From NCBI RefSeq assembly GCF_001428805.1, contig NZ_LMIS01000001.1, positions 2,732,603 to 2,796,602 of the forward strand: a stretch of 64,000 nucleotides of DNA, in the 5' to 3' direction. Source of the DNA: Aeromicrobium sp. Root236. GTDB taxonomy: Bacteria > Actinomycetota > Actinomycetes > Propionibacteriales > Nocardioidaceae. The notes beneath the pieces are model-generated. The model was not told where the DNA came from and did no database searches. It saw nothing but the letters and a program-made list of their open reading frames with translations. This document shows, piece by piece, positions 37,115-48,259 of this stretch; the stretch's first letter is position 1; every line of letters starts with the position of its first letter. A program made the position numbers and the translations under genes.

Positions 37115-37327
37115 ATGTCTCACCACGATGACCGCGGCATGGCGACCGCGGAGTACACCGTCGGCACCCTGGGTGCCGTCTGCTTTGCCTTCACGCTCTA
37201 CAAGTTCGGCGTGCTCGACGACAACCCGTGGATGGAGACGTTCCGGGAGATCCTGCAGCGGGCGTTCAGCTGGGGCCCGATGCGTGACGCCTTCGAGGGT
37301 GTCCCGCGGTTCGGCGTTCGATTCTGA
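37115..37327 (+). CDS. Second Flp-type pilin (DUF4244-like)
   Basis: 70 residues with the same pattern as the first pilin: MSHHDDRG then MATAEYTVGTLGAVCFAFTLYKFG. The mature start would be MATAEYT after RG. The extra C-terminus (about 30 residues after the helix, DDNPWMETFREILQ...) is absent in the first. It has a GAAAGG site upstream. Its stop overlaps the tadE start by one base. It could be a minor pilin; the two share the leader-helix block, so a duplication is likely. Confidence 0.82.
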   Translation: MSHHDDRGMATAEYTVGTLGAVCFAFTLYKFGVLDDNPWMETFREILQRAFSWGPMRDAFEGVPRFGVRF

Positions 37328-37677
37328 TGAGGCGCGAGCGGGGGATGGTCACCGCTGAGCTGGCCACGATCATCCCGTTCGGGGTCGCATTCGCCTTCCT
37401 CCTGCTCTGGGTCGTCTCGCTGGGACTGACCCAGATACGCATCGCCGATGCGTCGCGCGAGGCCGCCCGCATGATCGCGCGTGGGGAGGGGGTCGACGCG
37501 GCCACCACGATGGCTCGCACCCACGCGCCCGACGGGGCCAAGGTGTCGGTCGACACGGAGTCGGGCACCGTGACGGTGACGGTCACCGCGCGATCACGGA
37601 TGCCGGTGCCCTTCTTCTCCGGAGTCGGCTCTCAGACGATGGACTCCGCGTCGGTCGCCGCGGTGGAGTCGCCATGA
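37327..37677 (+). CDS. tadE: TadE-like pseudopilin
   Basis: 116 residues: leader MRRERG then MVTAELATIIPFGVAFAFLLLWVVSLGL, an N-terminal helix with Glu at +5 as in pilins. The remaining part is an extracellular beta-rich domain (RIADASREAARMIARGE...). It is a minor pilin of the Tad system. The start overlaps the previous stop (TGATG), and it overlaps the following gene by ATGA, so all are coupled. Confidence 0.86.
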   Translation: MRRERGMVTAELATIIPFGVAFAFLLLWVVSLGLTQIRIADASREAARMIARGEGVDAATTMARTHAPDGAKVSVDTESGTVTVTVTARSRMPVPFFSGVGSQTMDSASVAAVESP

Positions 37678-38048
37678 GGGGACCGGGCGAACGTGGAGCC
37701 GTGACGGTGCACGCCGCGACGATCGGCGTGATGCTGCTCGTGGCGGCGCTGATCATCACCGAGATGGCCGGTCTGATCAGGCTGCGTCACCGCGTTGCAG
37801 CGGCGGCCGACCTCGCAGCCCTCGCCGCGACGCAGGCCAGTGTCTCCGGTGAGGACGGGTGCGCGGCGGCCCGGCGCATCGCGGGTCGCAACGATGCCAA
37901 GGTCCTGACCTGCCGCATGGACTTCGACGTCGCGACGATCACGACCCGGGCCACGAGTCGCACGTGGTGGGGACACAGGTGGGCGGTGGAGCAGAAGGCC
38001 CGTGCGGCACCCGACTTCTATCTGGGCTCGCCGGCGACAGAGGAGTGA
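37674..38048 (+). CDS. TadE-like protein of helicase/secretion neighbourhood
   Basis: 124 residues beginning MRGPGERG then AVTVHAATIGVMLLVAALIITEM, a single N-terminal hydrophobic helix followed by a soluble region with two Cys (DGCAAA and LTCRM) that may pair. The Glu that is typical of the +5 site is missing (AVTVH). Such proteins close the operon in actinobacteria, next to the helicase gene. It ends inside the 3' part of the convergent MFS gene (31-nt overlap). Confidence 0.82.
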   Translation: MRGPGERGAVTVHAATIGVMLLVAALIITEMAGLIRLRHRVAAAADLAALAATQASVSGEDGCAAARRIAGRNDAKVLTCRMDFDVATITTRATSRTWWGHRWAVEQKARAAPDFYLGSPATEE

Positions 38049-39304
38049 GCGGGGCTCGGCAGGTCACGCACCCGGGCCAGCGGAGTGAGCAGCACCGCGA
38101 GCGTCGAGACCAGGTGGATGGCCGCCATCACCGCGATGGTCGACCGCAGGCCGATCTGCTCGCCCAGCAGCCCCGCCGTGGCAGCAGCGACCGGCATCGT
38201 GCCGAAGTTGATGACCTGGCTCGTCGTGATCGCCCGCCCCATGAGGTGGCCCGGGACGTAGCGCTGGCGCCAGGCGTTGCGGATGACGTTGCCGGCGATG
38301 ATGCAGACGTCGGTGAGGAACACGCCCACGATGAGCCACATGGTCTGCCAGCCGGGGCCGGCCATGACGAGCAGGAGCGTTGTCGGCCCCGACGCCAGCA
38401 TCAGCCCGACGGCGGCCCGGCCGGAGCCCCAGCGTCGTGAGAACCGTCCGGACAGCGCGGCCCCGACGATGCCACCCACGCTGCCCGCCATCAGGGCGAA
38501 GCCGACGACCGAGGGTGACAGTGCGAGGTCGTCCACCATGAACAGCACCAGGAGTGTCGTGAACCCGGTGAGGCCGAAGTTCGACACACCCCCGATGAGG
38601 GTCAGCGGCCTGAGGTACGGGTCGTGGGCGACGTACGTGATGCCTTCGCGGATCCGGGTCATCAGCGGCTCGGTGTCCGTGTCGGGCGCGCTGCTCTCCC
38701 CGCTCGGCCGGATGCGCCACAGGCATGCCGCCGAGACGACGTAGCTCACGGCATCGACGGCGAGGCCACCGGCGGCGCTGAGGAACTGCGCCATCACGCC
38801 ACCCGCACCAGGACCGACGACCTGCATCGTCGACTCGGTGCCGAACATCCGGCCGTTGGCCTGCTCGAGGTGGCGGGTCTCGACGATGTCGGGGATGAGC
38901 TTGCCGTACGCCGTGCGGAAGAACACCGTGCAGGCGCCGTTGGCCAGGGCGACGGCGACGAGGTGCGGCAGGGTGAGGGCGCCGACGGCCCAGGTGACCG
39001 GCACGCTCGCCAAGGCGGCTGCGGCGACCAGGTCCGCGACGATCATGACGCGACGTGGCGCCATGCGGTCGACCCACGCCCCGGCGGGCAGCCCGATGAC
39101 GAGCCACGGCAGCCATGCCGCCGCGGTGAGGGCGCCCATCCAGCCGGGCCCGGCGCCGAAGTCGACGACGGCCAGCAGCGGCAGGAGCACCGCGGTCGTG
39201 GCGTTGCCCAGCAGACTGACGCCCTCGCCGAGCCAGAGCAGGCTGAAGTTCCGGTTCTGCCGCAGCGGCGTTGCTGTGGTGACCGGTGTCGGAGCCGGGG
39301 TCAT
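38018..39304 (-). CDS. MFS transporter (drug-efflux type)
   Basis: 428 residues with about 12 membrane segments. NRNFSLLWLGEGVSLLGNATT and AGAWVDRMAPRRVMI form the MFS_3 N-terminal signature; NFGLTGFTTLLVLFMV and GRAITTSQVINFGTMP lie in the second half. The start is ATG at 39304, overlapping the upstream ArsR gene's stop (ATGA), so both are on one mRNA. Regulation by the ArsR-family gene is inferred. Substrate unknown; the family includes macrolide and multidrug exporters. Confidence 0.85.
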   Translation of the reverse strand: MTPAPTPVTTATPLRQNRNFSLLWLGEGVSLLGNATTAVLLPLLAVVDFGAGPGWMGALTAAAWLPWLVIGLPAGAWVDRMAPRRVMIVADLVAAAALASVPVTWAVGALTLPHLVAVALANGACTVFFRTAYGKLIPDIVETRHLEQANGRMFGTESTMQVVGPGAGGVMAQFLSAAGGLAVDAVSYVVSAACLWRIRPSGESSAPDTDTEPLMTRIREGITYVAHDPYLRPLTLIGGVSNFGLTGFTTLLVLFMVDDLALSPSVVGFALMAGSVGGIVGAALSGRFSRRWGSGRAAVGLMLASGPTTLLLVMAGPGWQTMWLIVGVFLTDVCIIAGNVIRNAWRQRYVPGHLMGRAITTSQVINFGTMPVAAATAGLLGEQIGLRSTIAVMAAIHLVSTLAVLLTPLARVRDLPSPAHSSVAGEPR

Positions 39305-39885
39305 GGCTGGCTCGGGAATCCCCGGCTGTAGACGAACACCGGTTGTCGCTCGGCGCCGTCGTCGAGCGGTCGGTCCTGCCACCGCTGGATCAGCTCGACG
39401 ATCTCGACGCTCATGGCGTGCAGCTCGTCGGGCGTCAGGTGCAGCCAGTTCTGGGTCGCGAACGCGGCATCGGCCCATTCGCCGGTGTCCTCGTGAGTGT
39501 CGAGCCACTCGTGCGTACGGGCGACCTGCCGGTTGAAGTGGGCCGACTCGGCGGCAGCGGCGGCAGTGGCCGCGACCGGGTCGTCGGCGAAGTCCGACGA
39601 CGTCCACTTCCAGCCGGCGTCGACGAGGCGCCACCAGCGCTCACGGCGGTCGCGGGCGAGCTCGGGCACCTCTTCGACGACCTTGACCTCGGCCAGCACC
39701 TTGAGGTGGTGGCTGACGCTTCCGACTGCCTGGCCGGTCCGCTGGGAGAGGGCTGACGCGGTGGACGGGCCGTCGACCTTGAGGGCATCGATCAGGCGGG
39801 CGCGGAACGGATGCGCCATCGCGCTGAGGACAGCGGTCTCGGTGATCCGCCGGATGTTGGGCCTCGGGGTGCCTGCGTCGTTCAT
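39301..39885 (-). CDS. ArsR-family helix-turn-helix regulator
   Basis: 194 residues. A winged helix of about residues 15-90: AMAHPFRARLIDALKVDGPSTA, then LSQRTGQAVGSVSHHLKVLAEV, the ArsR recognition pattern. No cysteine metal site is visible, so a non-metal ligand is likely. ATG at 39885 is chosen because TATCGT lies 6 nt upstream (leaderless); a longer in-frame form starts at 39918 inside the palindromic operator. It precedes the MFS gene with ATGA overlap, so it probably controls that pump and itself. Confidence 0.83.
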   Translation of the reverse strand: MNDAGTPRPNIRRITETAVLSAMAHPFRARLIDALKVDGPSTASALSQRTGQAVGSVSHHLKVLAEVKVVEEVPELARDRRERWWRLVDAGWKWTSSDFADDPVAATAAAAAESAHFNRQVARTHEWLDTHEDTGEWADAAFATQNWLHLTPDELHAMSVEIVELIQRWQDRPLDDGAERQPVFVYSRGFPSQP

Positions 39886-39915
39886 GTCACCACGATAATC
39901 CCACAAGAGAAGTTG

Positions 39916-39931
39916 CACAAGAGTTCTTGTG
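39916..39931. promoter_or_regulatory. Palindromic operator of the ArsR-MFS operon
   Basis: CACAAG-AGTT-CTTGTG (39916-39931), a 16-bp palindrome, plus a CACAAG half-site at 39902-39907. The palindrome is at about -31 to -46 relative to the probable leaderless start at 39885, which overlaps the -35 region. Autorepression by the ArsR protein is inferred. Confidence 0.65.
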
Positions 39932-39940
39932 GAACTGGGT

Positions 39941-42253
39941 TCAGGAGGCCGGCGCGTCGGTCAGCAGTGCCTCGAGCAGGCGTACGGCGCCGGCCTTGTC
40001 GAGCGGTTCGTTGCCGTTGCCGCACTTGGGAGAGTAGACGCAGGACGGGCAGCCGCCCGCGCACTCGCACGCCACGATCGCGTCGCGGGTGACCCGCAAC
40101 CACCGCGCCGCGAGCTCGTAGCCGCGCTCCGCGAAGCCCGCTCCGCCGGGATAGCCGTCGTAGACGAACACGGTCATGGTCCCGGTGTCGGCGTGCAGTG
40201 CCGTCGAGACGCCGCCGATGTCCCAGCGGTCGCACGTCGCGAGCAGTGGCAGCAGACCGATCGCCGCGTGCTCGGCGGCATGCGCGGCGCCGGGCACGTC
40301 GCCGCTCTCGAACGTCGCCGCGACGGCATCCGGCTCGAGCGTCCACCACACGGCCTTGGTCTGGAGCGTACGAGCGGGCAGGTCGAGCAGCTCCTCGCCG
40401 AGGATGCCGCCGCCGGTGGTGCTGCGCTTCATGTAGGACACGACCTGGTTGACGACGTCGACGGAGCCGAACGACATCGCCGCCTTGCCCCAGGGCGTCG
40501 TGCGCTCGGTCTCGGTCACGGTGATCTCGGTGACCGATCGCGCCATCGTCGAGTAGTCCGGGTCGTCGCGATGCACGACCGCGACGCCGTGCTCGACGTC
40601 GTAGTCGTCGACGATGTGCACGTCGCCCTGGTGGACGTAGACCGCACCCTCGTGGACGGCTGAGTCGGCGGAGCCGGCGTCGACCGTGCCGATCAGGCGG
40701 CCCGTCACGGCGTCGACGATCTGCACCGGAGCGCCGCCGCTCGACCGGATGTCCGCGAGGTCGCTGGCGCGTTCGCGCTTGGTCCAGAACCAGCCGGCCG
40801 GGCGCTTGCGCAGCCAGCCCGCCGCCTCGAGCGCCTGCACGCCCTCGGCCGTACGCGGGCCGAACAGCTCGAAGTCGTCCTCGGTCAACGGGAGCTCCTG
40901 CGCGGCCGCGGCCAGGTGCGGGCCCAGGACGTACGGGTTGTCGGGGTCGAACACCGACGCCTCGACCGGTGCGCCGAGCAGCGCCTCCGGGTGGTGGACG
41001 AGGAACGTGTCGAGCGGATCGTCCCTGGCGACGAGGATGCCGATCGAGTCGCGACCCGACCGGCCGGCGCGCCCGAACTGCTGCTGGAGAGCCGCGCGGG
41101 TGCCGGGGAAGCCGACGCTGATGACGGCGTCGAGCCCCGCGACGTCGATGCCGAGCTCGAGGGCGTTGGTGCTGGCGAGCCCCAGCAGGTCGCCGCTGCG
41201 CAGTCGTTGCTCGAGCTCGCGGCGCTCCTCGGGCAGGTAGCCACCTCGGTACGTCGCCACTCGCGCGGCCAGCTCGGGGTCGACCTCGGCGAGCCGGCGT
41301 TGCGCGGTGGCGGCGACGGACTCGGCGCCGCGCCGCGAACGTACGAAGGCCAGGGTGCGGACCTTGCCGATCACCAGGTCGGTGAGCAGCTCCCCGGCTT
41401 CGGTCGTGGCCGCCCGGCGTACGACGCCCTCGGTGGCGTCGCCGCTGATCGGGTCGCGGCCGGGCAGGAGCGGCGGCTCCCAGAGGGCGATCGTACGAGC
41501 GGCGTGCGGCGAGGCGTCATCCGTGACCGGTACGACCTCGAGCCCCGTGAGCCGGCCGGCGAACACCTCGGGCTCGGCGACGGTGGCCGACGACAGGACG
41601 AACGTGGGCTCGGCGCCGTAGTAGGCACAGACCCGGCGCAGGCGTCGCAGGACGTGAGCCACGTGGGCGCCGAACACGCCGCGGTAGTGGTGGCACTCGT
41701 CGACGACGACGTGGCTCAGCCCGCCGAGCACCCGTGCCCAGCGGGCGTGCGCGGGGAGGATCGAGTGGTGCAACGTGTCGGGGTTGGTCAGCAGGTAGTT
41801 GGCGTGGTCGCGGGCCCAGACCCGCTCCTCGCGCGAGTTGTCCCCGTCGACGGTGGCCGGCCGCGCGAACTCGCGCGCACCCGACAGCCGCCGCAGCTGG
41901 TCGGCGGCGAGCGCCTTGGTCGGCGCCAGGTAGAGCACGGTCGGCAACCGGTTGCCCCGCAGGGCGCTGCCGCTGCGGCCCTCCGCGAGCCCGGTCAGGC
42001 CCGGAGCCTGGAAGGCAAGGGACTTGCCCGACGCGGTGCCGGTGGCGATGACGACGTGGCGCCCCTCGTGCACGTGGTGCAGCGCCTCGGCCTGGTGCCC
42101 CCACAACGCGGTGATGCCCTCGGCCTCGTACATCGCGCGTACGGCGGGGTCGACCCACTCCGGCCACGGCTCGACGACCGCCTCGCGCTCGGGCACGCGC
42201 TCGACGTGGGTCACCCGCTCGCCGTAGCGCAGCACGAGGTCAGCGGGGTCCAC
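39941..42253 (-). CDS. DEAD/DEAH-box helicase, MrfA-like (DUF1998)
   Basis: About 770 residues. Walker A region ATGTASGKSLAFQ, DEAD-variant VVVDECHHY, motif III FVLSSATVAEP, and motif VI QQFGRAGRSGRDS. The C-terminal DUF1998 zinc site is CECAGGCPSCVYSPKCGNG, four Cys. MrfA homologues unwind DNA in mitomycin repair; this is the helicase of the actinobacterial helicase/secretion neighbourhood. The GTG at 42253 is chosen: GAGAAT at 6 nt upstream and GGGAG at 9 nt. Longer frames overlap the STAS gene on the other strand. Confidence 0.88.
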   Translation of the reverse strand: MDPADLVLRYGERVTHVERVPEREAVVEPWPEWVDPAVRAMYEAEGITALWGHQAEALHHVHEGRHVVIATGTASGKSLAFQAPGLTGLAEGRSGSALRGNRLPTVLYLAPTKALAADQLRRLSGAREFARPATVDGDNSREERVWARDHANYLLTNPDTLHHSILPAHARWARVLGGLSHVVVDECHHYRGVFGAHVAHVLRRLRRVCAYYGAEPTFVLSSATVAEPEVFAGRLTGLEVVPVTDDASPHAARTIALWEPPLLPGRDPISGDATEGVVRRAATTEAGELLTDLVIGKVRTLAFVRSRRGAESVAATAQRRLAEVDPELAARVATYRGGYLPEERRELEQRLRSGDLLGLASTNALELGIDVAGLDAVISVGFPGTRAALQQQFGRAGRSGRDSIGILVARDDPLDTFLVHHPEALLGAPVEASVFDPDNPYVLGPHLAAAAQELPLTEDDFELFGPRTAEGVQALEAAGWLRKRPAGWFWTKRERASDLADIRSSGGAPVQIVDAVTGRLIGTVDAGSADSAVHEGAVYVHQGDVHIVDDYDVEHGVAVVHRDDPDYSTMARSVTEITVTETERTTPWGKAAMSFGSVDVVNQVVSYMKRSTTGGGILGEELLDLPARTLQTKAVWWTLEPDAVAATFESGDVPGAAHAAEHAAIGLLPLLATCDRWDIGGVSTALHADTGTMTVFVYDGYPGGAGFAERGYELAARWLRVTRDAIVACECAGGCPSCVYSPKCGNGNEPLDKAGAVRLLEALLTDAPAS

Positions 42254-42344
42254 CTCGTGATTCTCCCAGACGTGTCCGCACCGTCTCGCCCATCGGCGGT
42301 GCCCCCCGGATCGTGATTGAATGCAGGCGGAGAGAGGAGTGGAC

Positions 42345-42689
42345 ATGGAGCTGTCGACGACGTCACGCACCGAGGGCGATTTCGAGATCATCGAGGTCGG
42401 CGGCGAGATCGATGTCTACACCGCCCCCAAGCTCCGCGAGGCGATCGTGGCCGCCGTCGATGCGGGCCACACGCGCCTCATCATCGACGTCCAGAAGGTC
42501 GACTTCCTCGACTCCACGGGCCTCGGCGTCCTCGTCGGTGCGCTCAAGCGCGTACGGGCCGATGGCGGTTCGCTCGACATCGTGTGCACCCAGGAGCGCA
42601 TCCTCAAGATCTTCGAGATCACGGGCCTGGACAAGGTCTTCGGCCTGCACACCTCGATCGACGAGGCGCGTACGACCCAAGCACTGTGA
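42345..42689 (+). CDS. bldG: STAS-domain anti-anti-sigma factor, BldG-like
   Basis: 114 residues. SpoIIAA-type [25 protein letters not shown] and [18 protein letters not shown], whose Ser in DSTG is the phosphorylation site. Position next to the helicase and upstream of hppA matches Streptomyces bldG, but the anti-sigma factor gene that follows bldG there is absent here (the next gene is hppA). AGAGGAG precedes the ATG at 42345. It likely releases a sigma factor from an anti-sigma encoded elsewhere. Confidence 0.88.
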   Translation: MELSTTSRTEGDFEIIEVGGEIDVYTAPKLREAIVAAVDAGHTRLIIDVQKVDFLDSTGLGVLVGALKRVRADGGSLDIVCTQERILKIFEITGLDKVFGLHTSIDEARTTQAL

Positions 42690-42791
42690 TCCCGGTCGCA
42701 CCGGATCACAGGCCCTCCATGTAACCTGCGTCACGCGGTCCGGTTCTCCGGACCCGTTCCACGTCTTGCCTTACATCTGGAGGACATTTAC

Positions 42792-45206
<2,415 letters not shown>

Positions 45207-45215
45207 TCGCACCAC

Positions 45216-45253
45216 CACGAACGGCGCAGACCTCCGGGTCTGCGCCGTTCGTG
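45216..45253 (+). terminator. Intrinsic-type terminator after hppA
   Basis: A perfect 17-bp stem (45216-45232 with 45237-45253) and loop TCCG, 9 nt past the hppA stop. The next gene (45283) reads the same way but starts with its own leaderless-type promoter word, so this hairpin separates two units. No long U-run follows. Confidence 0.85.
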
Positions 45254-45282
45254 CGTTCCGGCACGTCTGACAGGGTGGGCGG

Positions 45283-46749
45283 ATGATCGAAGGTGCCTAC
45301 GTCCAGGATCTCCGCACGGCGTTGGCGAGGGCCGACTTCACCGTCGACGCGGTGTTCGCGCTGCTCGGCGAGGATGCCCATCGCGCGCTCGGACGCAACC
45401 AGACGGTGCCGGCCCGGCGAGCCACGGCGGGCGGGGGCGACCTCGCCACGCTCGTACGGCTCTTCGCCCTGCAGGTCGCCGTCGACCGGAGCCGCGCGGA
45501 CGCCGCACTGCCGGGGCTCGTCGAGCCGCTCGTGGCCGCCGGGATGCTCGAGGCCTCAGGCGGCGAGGTGCGAGCGCTGGTCGACGTACGACCGTACGGC
45601 GACGAGGACCACGACTGGTGGATCGTGTGCGACCCGACGCCCGGCCTCGACGTGCGGCAGGCGCCCATGAGCCCCGAGTACGTCCTCGGCATCAGCGAGG
45701 CGTCGTCGTCGTTGGCGCAGCTGACGATCCGTGAGTCCGTCGGCCGGGCGCTCGACCTCGGCACCGGCTGTGGCGTGCAGGCGCTCCACCTCGCCCAGCA
45801 CTCCCGCGAGGTCGTGGCCACGGACGTCAACCCGCGGGCGCTGGCGATGGCCCGGCTCACTGCTGAGCTCAACCAGCTCGACATCGACGTCCGCGACGGC
45901 AGCCTGTTCGACCCGGTTGCGGGGGAGACCTTCGACCTGATCGCGACGAACCCGCCGTTCGTCATCTCCCCGCCCGGCAGCGAGGTGCTGGTCTATCGCG
46001 ACTCGGGCATGCCCGGCGACAGCGTCGTGCGGCACCTCGTCGAGAACGCCGCGGCTCATCTCAACGAGGGCGGCTGGTGCCAGATCCTCGCCAACTGGGC
46101 GCACCGCACCGACACGGCGTGGCAGGACGGGCTCGAGGAGTGGTTCGCCGGTCAGCCGCTCGACGCGTGGGTCGTGCAGCGCGAGCTCGTCGACCCCTCG
46201 GAGTACGTCGAGATGTGGCTCGCCGACGCCGGTCTCGCCTCGGCACCCGACTACGTACGCCGCTACGACGCGTGGCTCGACTGGTTCGCCGAGGTCGGCA
46301 TCGAGGCCGTCGGCTTCGGCTGGCTGAGCATGCGCAAGACGTCGGCGACACCCGTGCACCGCCTCGAGGAGTGGACCGGCGAGGTCGCACCGCCCGTCGG
46401 ACCGGCCGTCGCAGCATGGGGCCGGCGCACGGACACGCTGCGCGGGCTCGACGACGAGGCGCTGCTCGACCATGCGTACCGGCACGCCCCCGACCTCGTC
46501 GAGGAGACCCGCGGGCCGGCGGGCGCCGAGCACCCGGAGTCGATCGTGCTGCGGCTCCAGCAGGGCGTACGCCGTGCGCGCCAGGTCGACACCGTCGAGG
46601 CCGGGCTGGTCAGCGCCAGCGAGGGTGACCTGTCGGCCGGCCAGATCCTCGACGCGCTCGCCTCGCTGCTGGACCGCGATGCTGCGGACCTCAGACGTAC
46701 GTATGCCGGTTCGGTCCGCGAGCTCGTCGCCGACGGCTTCCTCGAGTGA
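45283..46749 (+). CDS. SAM-dependent methyltransferase, N-6/HemK-like (N-terminal extension)
   Basis: 488 residues. N-terminal helical domain of about 130 residues, then SAM motif RALDLGTGCGVQALHLA and the amino-group methyltransferase motif LIATNPPFVISPP (NPPF), as in HemK/RlmG-type enzymes. The C-terminal 150 residues are an extra domain. In Streptomyces an equivalent gene sits between hppA and topA. CAGGGT lies 6 nt before the ATG (leaderless pattern). The target, probably a protein or RNA amine, is unknown. Confidence 0.85.
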   Translation: MIEGAYVQDLRTALARADFTVDAVFALLGEDAHRALGRNQTVPARRATAGGGDLATLVRLFALQVAVDRSRADAALPGLVEPLVAAGMLEASGGEVRALVDVRPYGDEDHDWWIVCDPTPGLDVRQAPMSPEYVLGISEASSSLAQLTIRESVGRALDLGTGCGVQALHLAQHSREVVATDVNPRALAMARLTAELNQLDIDVRDGSLFDPVAGETFDLIATNPPFVISPPGSEVLVYRDSGMPGDSVVRHLVENAAAHLNEGGWCQILANWAHRTDTAWQDGLEEWFAGQPLDAWVVQRELVDPSEYVEMWLADAGLASAPDYVRRYDAWLDWFAEVGIEAVGFGWLSMRKTSATPVHRLEEWTGEVAPPVGPAVAAWGRRTDTLRGLDDEALLDHAYRHAPDLVEETRGPAGAEHPESIVLRLQQGVRRARQVDTVEAGLVSASEGDLSAGQILDALASLLDRDAADLRRTYAGSVRELVADGFLE

Positions 46750-46792
46750 GGCTCGGCATGCGTGCTCGCGTCGCCCGCGAGATGCTCGAGGC

Positions 46793-47680
46793 ATGACGTC
46801 AGCCTCCTCTCACGGTGTCATCGACCTGCCCGGGTACGACCTCGCGGCCACGGTGCTCGACAGCTGGGACGCCTTCATCGAGCTCGTCGAACGGGCTGAC
46901 CTGACGGCACGGACACGCCTGCCCGGCTGGACCGTCCGCGAGGTCGTCGTGCACCTCGGGACGTGGGTCGGGCGCTCGGCGCTGAACCAGGTGCTGCAGA
47001 CGGTCGGGACCGACGCTGCCCGGCAGCCGCTCGACGCGGACGGCTTCAACGCCGAGCTGGTGAAGGCTCGCGCAGGGGCGAGTGACGACGACGTACGCGC
47101 CGCGCTCCGGCAGTCCCGCGATGACGTGGCGGCGTTGCTGGCATCAGGGCTCGCCCAGGAGCGGGGCCGGGAGCTGGTGGCGAGCGTCACCGGTCCGCTG
47201 CCGCTGCTGACGGTCGTGCACGCCGAGTCGTACGAGCTGGCGATCCACGCCCTCGACATCGCCGACGCCGCGGACGTGGACTGCCCGGAGGTGCTCCTGC
47301 GGCACGGCATCGCGGCCCTGGCCGACTCGACCGGAGCACTCGCGGCGCGCGCCGGAGCCGACGCGACGATCGGGATCATCGCGGACGAGGCGGCGTGGAG
47401 CTTCACGTCGTACGAGGCTGGTGGTTGGACCACGACTCCCGTCACCGGCAAGCCACACGGGCCCCGCATCGCGGGCCGCGCCAAGGACCTGCTGGAGGCC
47501 GCGGCCGGGCGGGCTGAGCCGGTGCGCCTGCTCGCGACGCGGCGCCTCAAGATCTCGCACCCGGCGGGACTGACGACGCTCGCGCCGATCCTCGACGAGG
47601 TGCCGGGACTTCCCGGCGGCAAGGGGCTCGCGCTCGCCGCCAAGAGCCTCGGCGGCCTCACCTCGCTGTTCCGCCGCTAG
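46793..47680 (+). CDS. Mycothiol-dependent maleylpyruvate isomerase-family (DinB-like) protein
   Basis: 295 residues. N-terminal MDMPI_N/DinB fold: LVERADLTARTRLPGWTVREVVVHLGTWV, with a His in VVVHL that can bind metal. The family uses mycothiol in actinobacteria. The C-terminal SCP2-like part ends with SLGGLTSLFRR. GATGCT lies 6 nt before the ATG at 46793. No substrate is evident. It is preceded by the methyltransferase (44-nt gap) and followed by a GC-rich palindrome. Confidence 0.8.
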   Translation: MTSASSHGVIDLPGYDLAATVLDSWDAFIELVERADLTARTRLPGWTVREVVVHLGTWVGRSALNQVLQTVGTDAARQPLDADGFNAELVKARAGASDDDVRAALRQSRDDVAALLASGLAQERGRELVASVTGPLPLLTVVHAESYELAIHALDIADAADVDCPEVLLRHGIAALADSTGALAARAGADATIGIIADEAAWSFTSYEAGGWTTTPVTGKPHGPRIAGRAKDLLEAAAGRAEPVRLLATRRLKISHPAGLTTLAPILDEVPGLPGGKGLALAAKSLGGLTSLFRR

Positions 47681-47683
47681 CCC

Positions 47684-47725
47684 TTCGCTCGCAAGCTCGC
47701 TCCCGGTCGGCCGCGGCCGGCCTGC
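47684..47725. repeat. GC-rich palindrome between convergent genes
   Basis: TTCGCTCGC-AA-GCTCGC followed by the perfect 12-bp palindrome CGGCCGCGGCCG (47708-47719). The GAGCG words and GGCCGC core recall the repeat after bioQ (4707-4786). Probably a bidirectional terminator. Confidence 0.5.
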
Positions 47726-48223
47726 CTAGGAACCGCTGAGCGACAGCTGCAGATAGGCCAGGTCGAGCCAGCGATCGAACTTGAAGCCGACCTCGGGCAG
47801 CAGCGCCACCTGGCGGAACCCGAACCGCTCGTGCAGGGCGATCGACCCGGTGTTGGTGGCCTCGATGCCGGCGACGATGGCATGCACGTCACCGGCACGG
47901 GCCCGGTCGATCAGCTCCGGCATCAGGGCGTTCGCGACTCCGCGGCGACGGTGGTCCGGATGGACGTAGACCGAGTTCTCGACCGTGAATCGGTAGCCGG
48001 TCTTGGGCCGCCACGGCCCGTACGTCGCGAAGCCCGCGACACTGCCGTCGCGCTCCGCGACCAGCACCGGGAGCCCGGCGGATCGCCGGCCGTCGAACCA
48101 GGCACGCCGGTCGTCGAGGCCGACCTCGGTCTCGTCCCAGATCGCCGTGGTCGTGCGGATCGCGTCGTTGTGGATCTCGAGGATCGCGGGGAGGTCGTCG
48201 TGCACGGCGTCGCGGATGATCAT
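47726..48223 (-). CDS. GNAT-family N-acetyltransferase, phosphinothricin/methionine-sulfoximine type
   Basis: 165 residues. MIIRDAVHDDLPAILEIHNDAI is the family start; SVYVHPDHRRRGVANALM is the acetyl-CoA loop (R/Q-x-x-G-x-A pattern) and IEATNTGSIALHERFGF the C-terminal motif typical of PAT/MddA-type enzymes. It could detoxify glutamine-synthetase inhibitors. GGGAG lies 5 nt before the ATG. It is divergent from an XRE-cupin regulator, sharing an operator-like palindrome. Confidence 0.85.
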   Translation of the reverse strand: MIIRDAVHDDLPAILEIHNDAIRTTTAIWDETEVGLDDRRAWFDGRRSAGLPVLVAERDGSVAGFATYGPWRPKTGYRFTVENSVYVHPDHRRRGVANALMPELIDRARAGDVHAIVAGIEATNTGSIALHERFGFRQVALLPEVGFKFDRWLDLAYLQLSLSGS

Positions 48224-48233
48224 CGAGTCTCCC

Positions 48234-48259
48234 CTATAGTGGCGATATGTCCACCATAG
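48234..48259. promoter_or_regulatory. Operator-like palindrome over the XRE-cupin start codon
   Basis: CTATAGTGG (48234-48242) / CCACCATAG (48251-48259), arms matching at 8 of 9 bases, 8-bp spacer. TATAGT (48235-48240) inside the left arm is a good -10 box, 6 nt before the ATG at 48247, so the regulator mRNA would begin at its start codon and the operator spans that point. The GNAT gene diverges from the same place. Confidence 0.7.

Noticed and set aside
39941..42391. Helicase start at 42391
   Set aside because: It would overlap the divergent STAS gene; GTG at 42253 has GAGAAT at 6 nt and GGGAG at 9 nt upstream.
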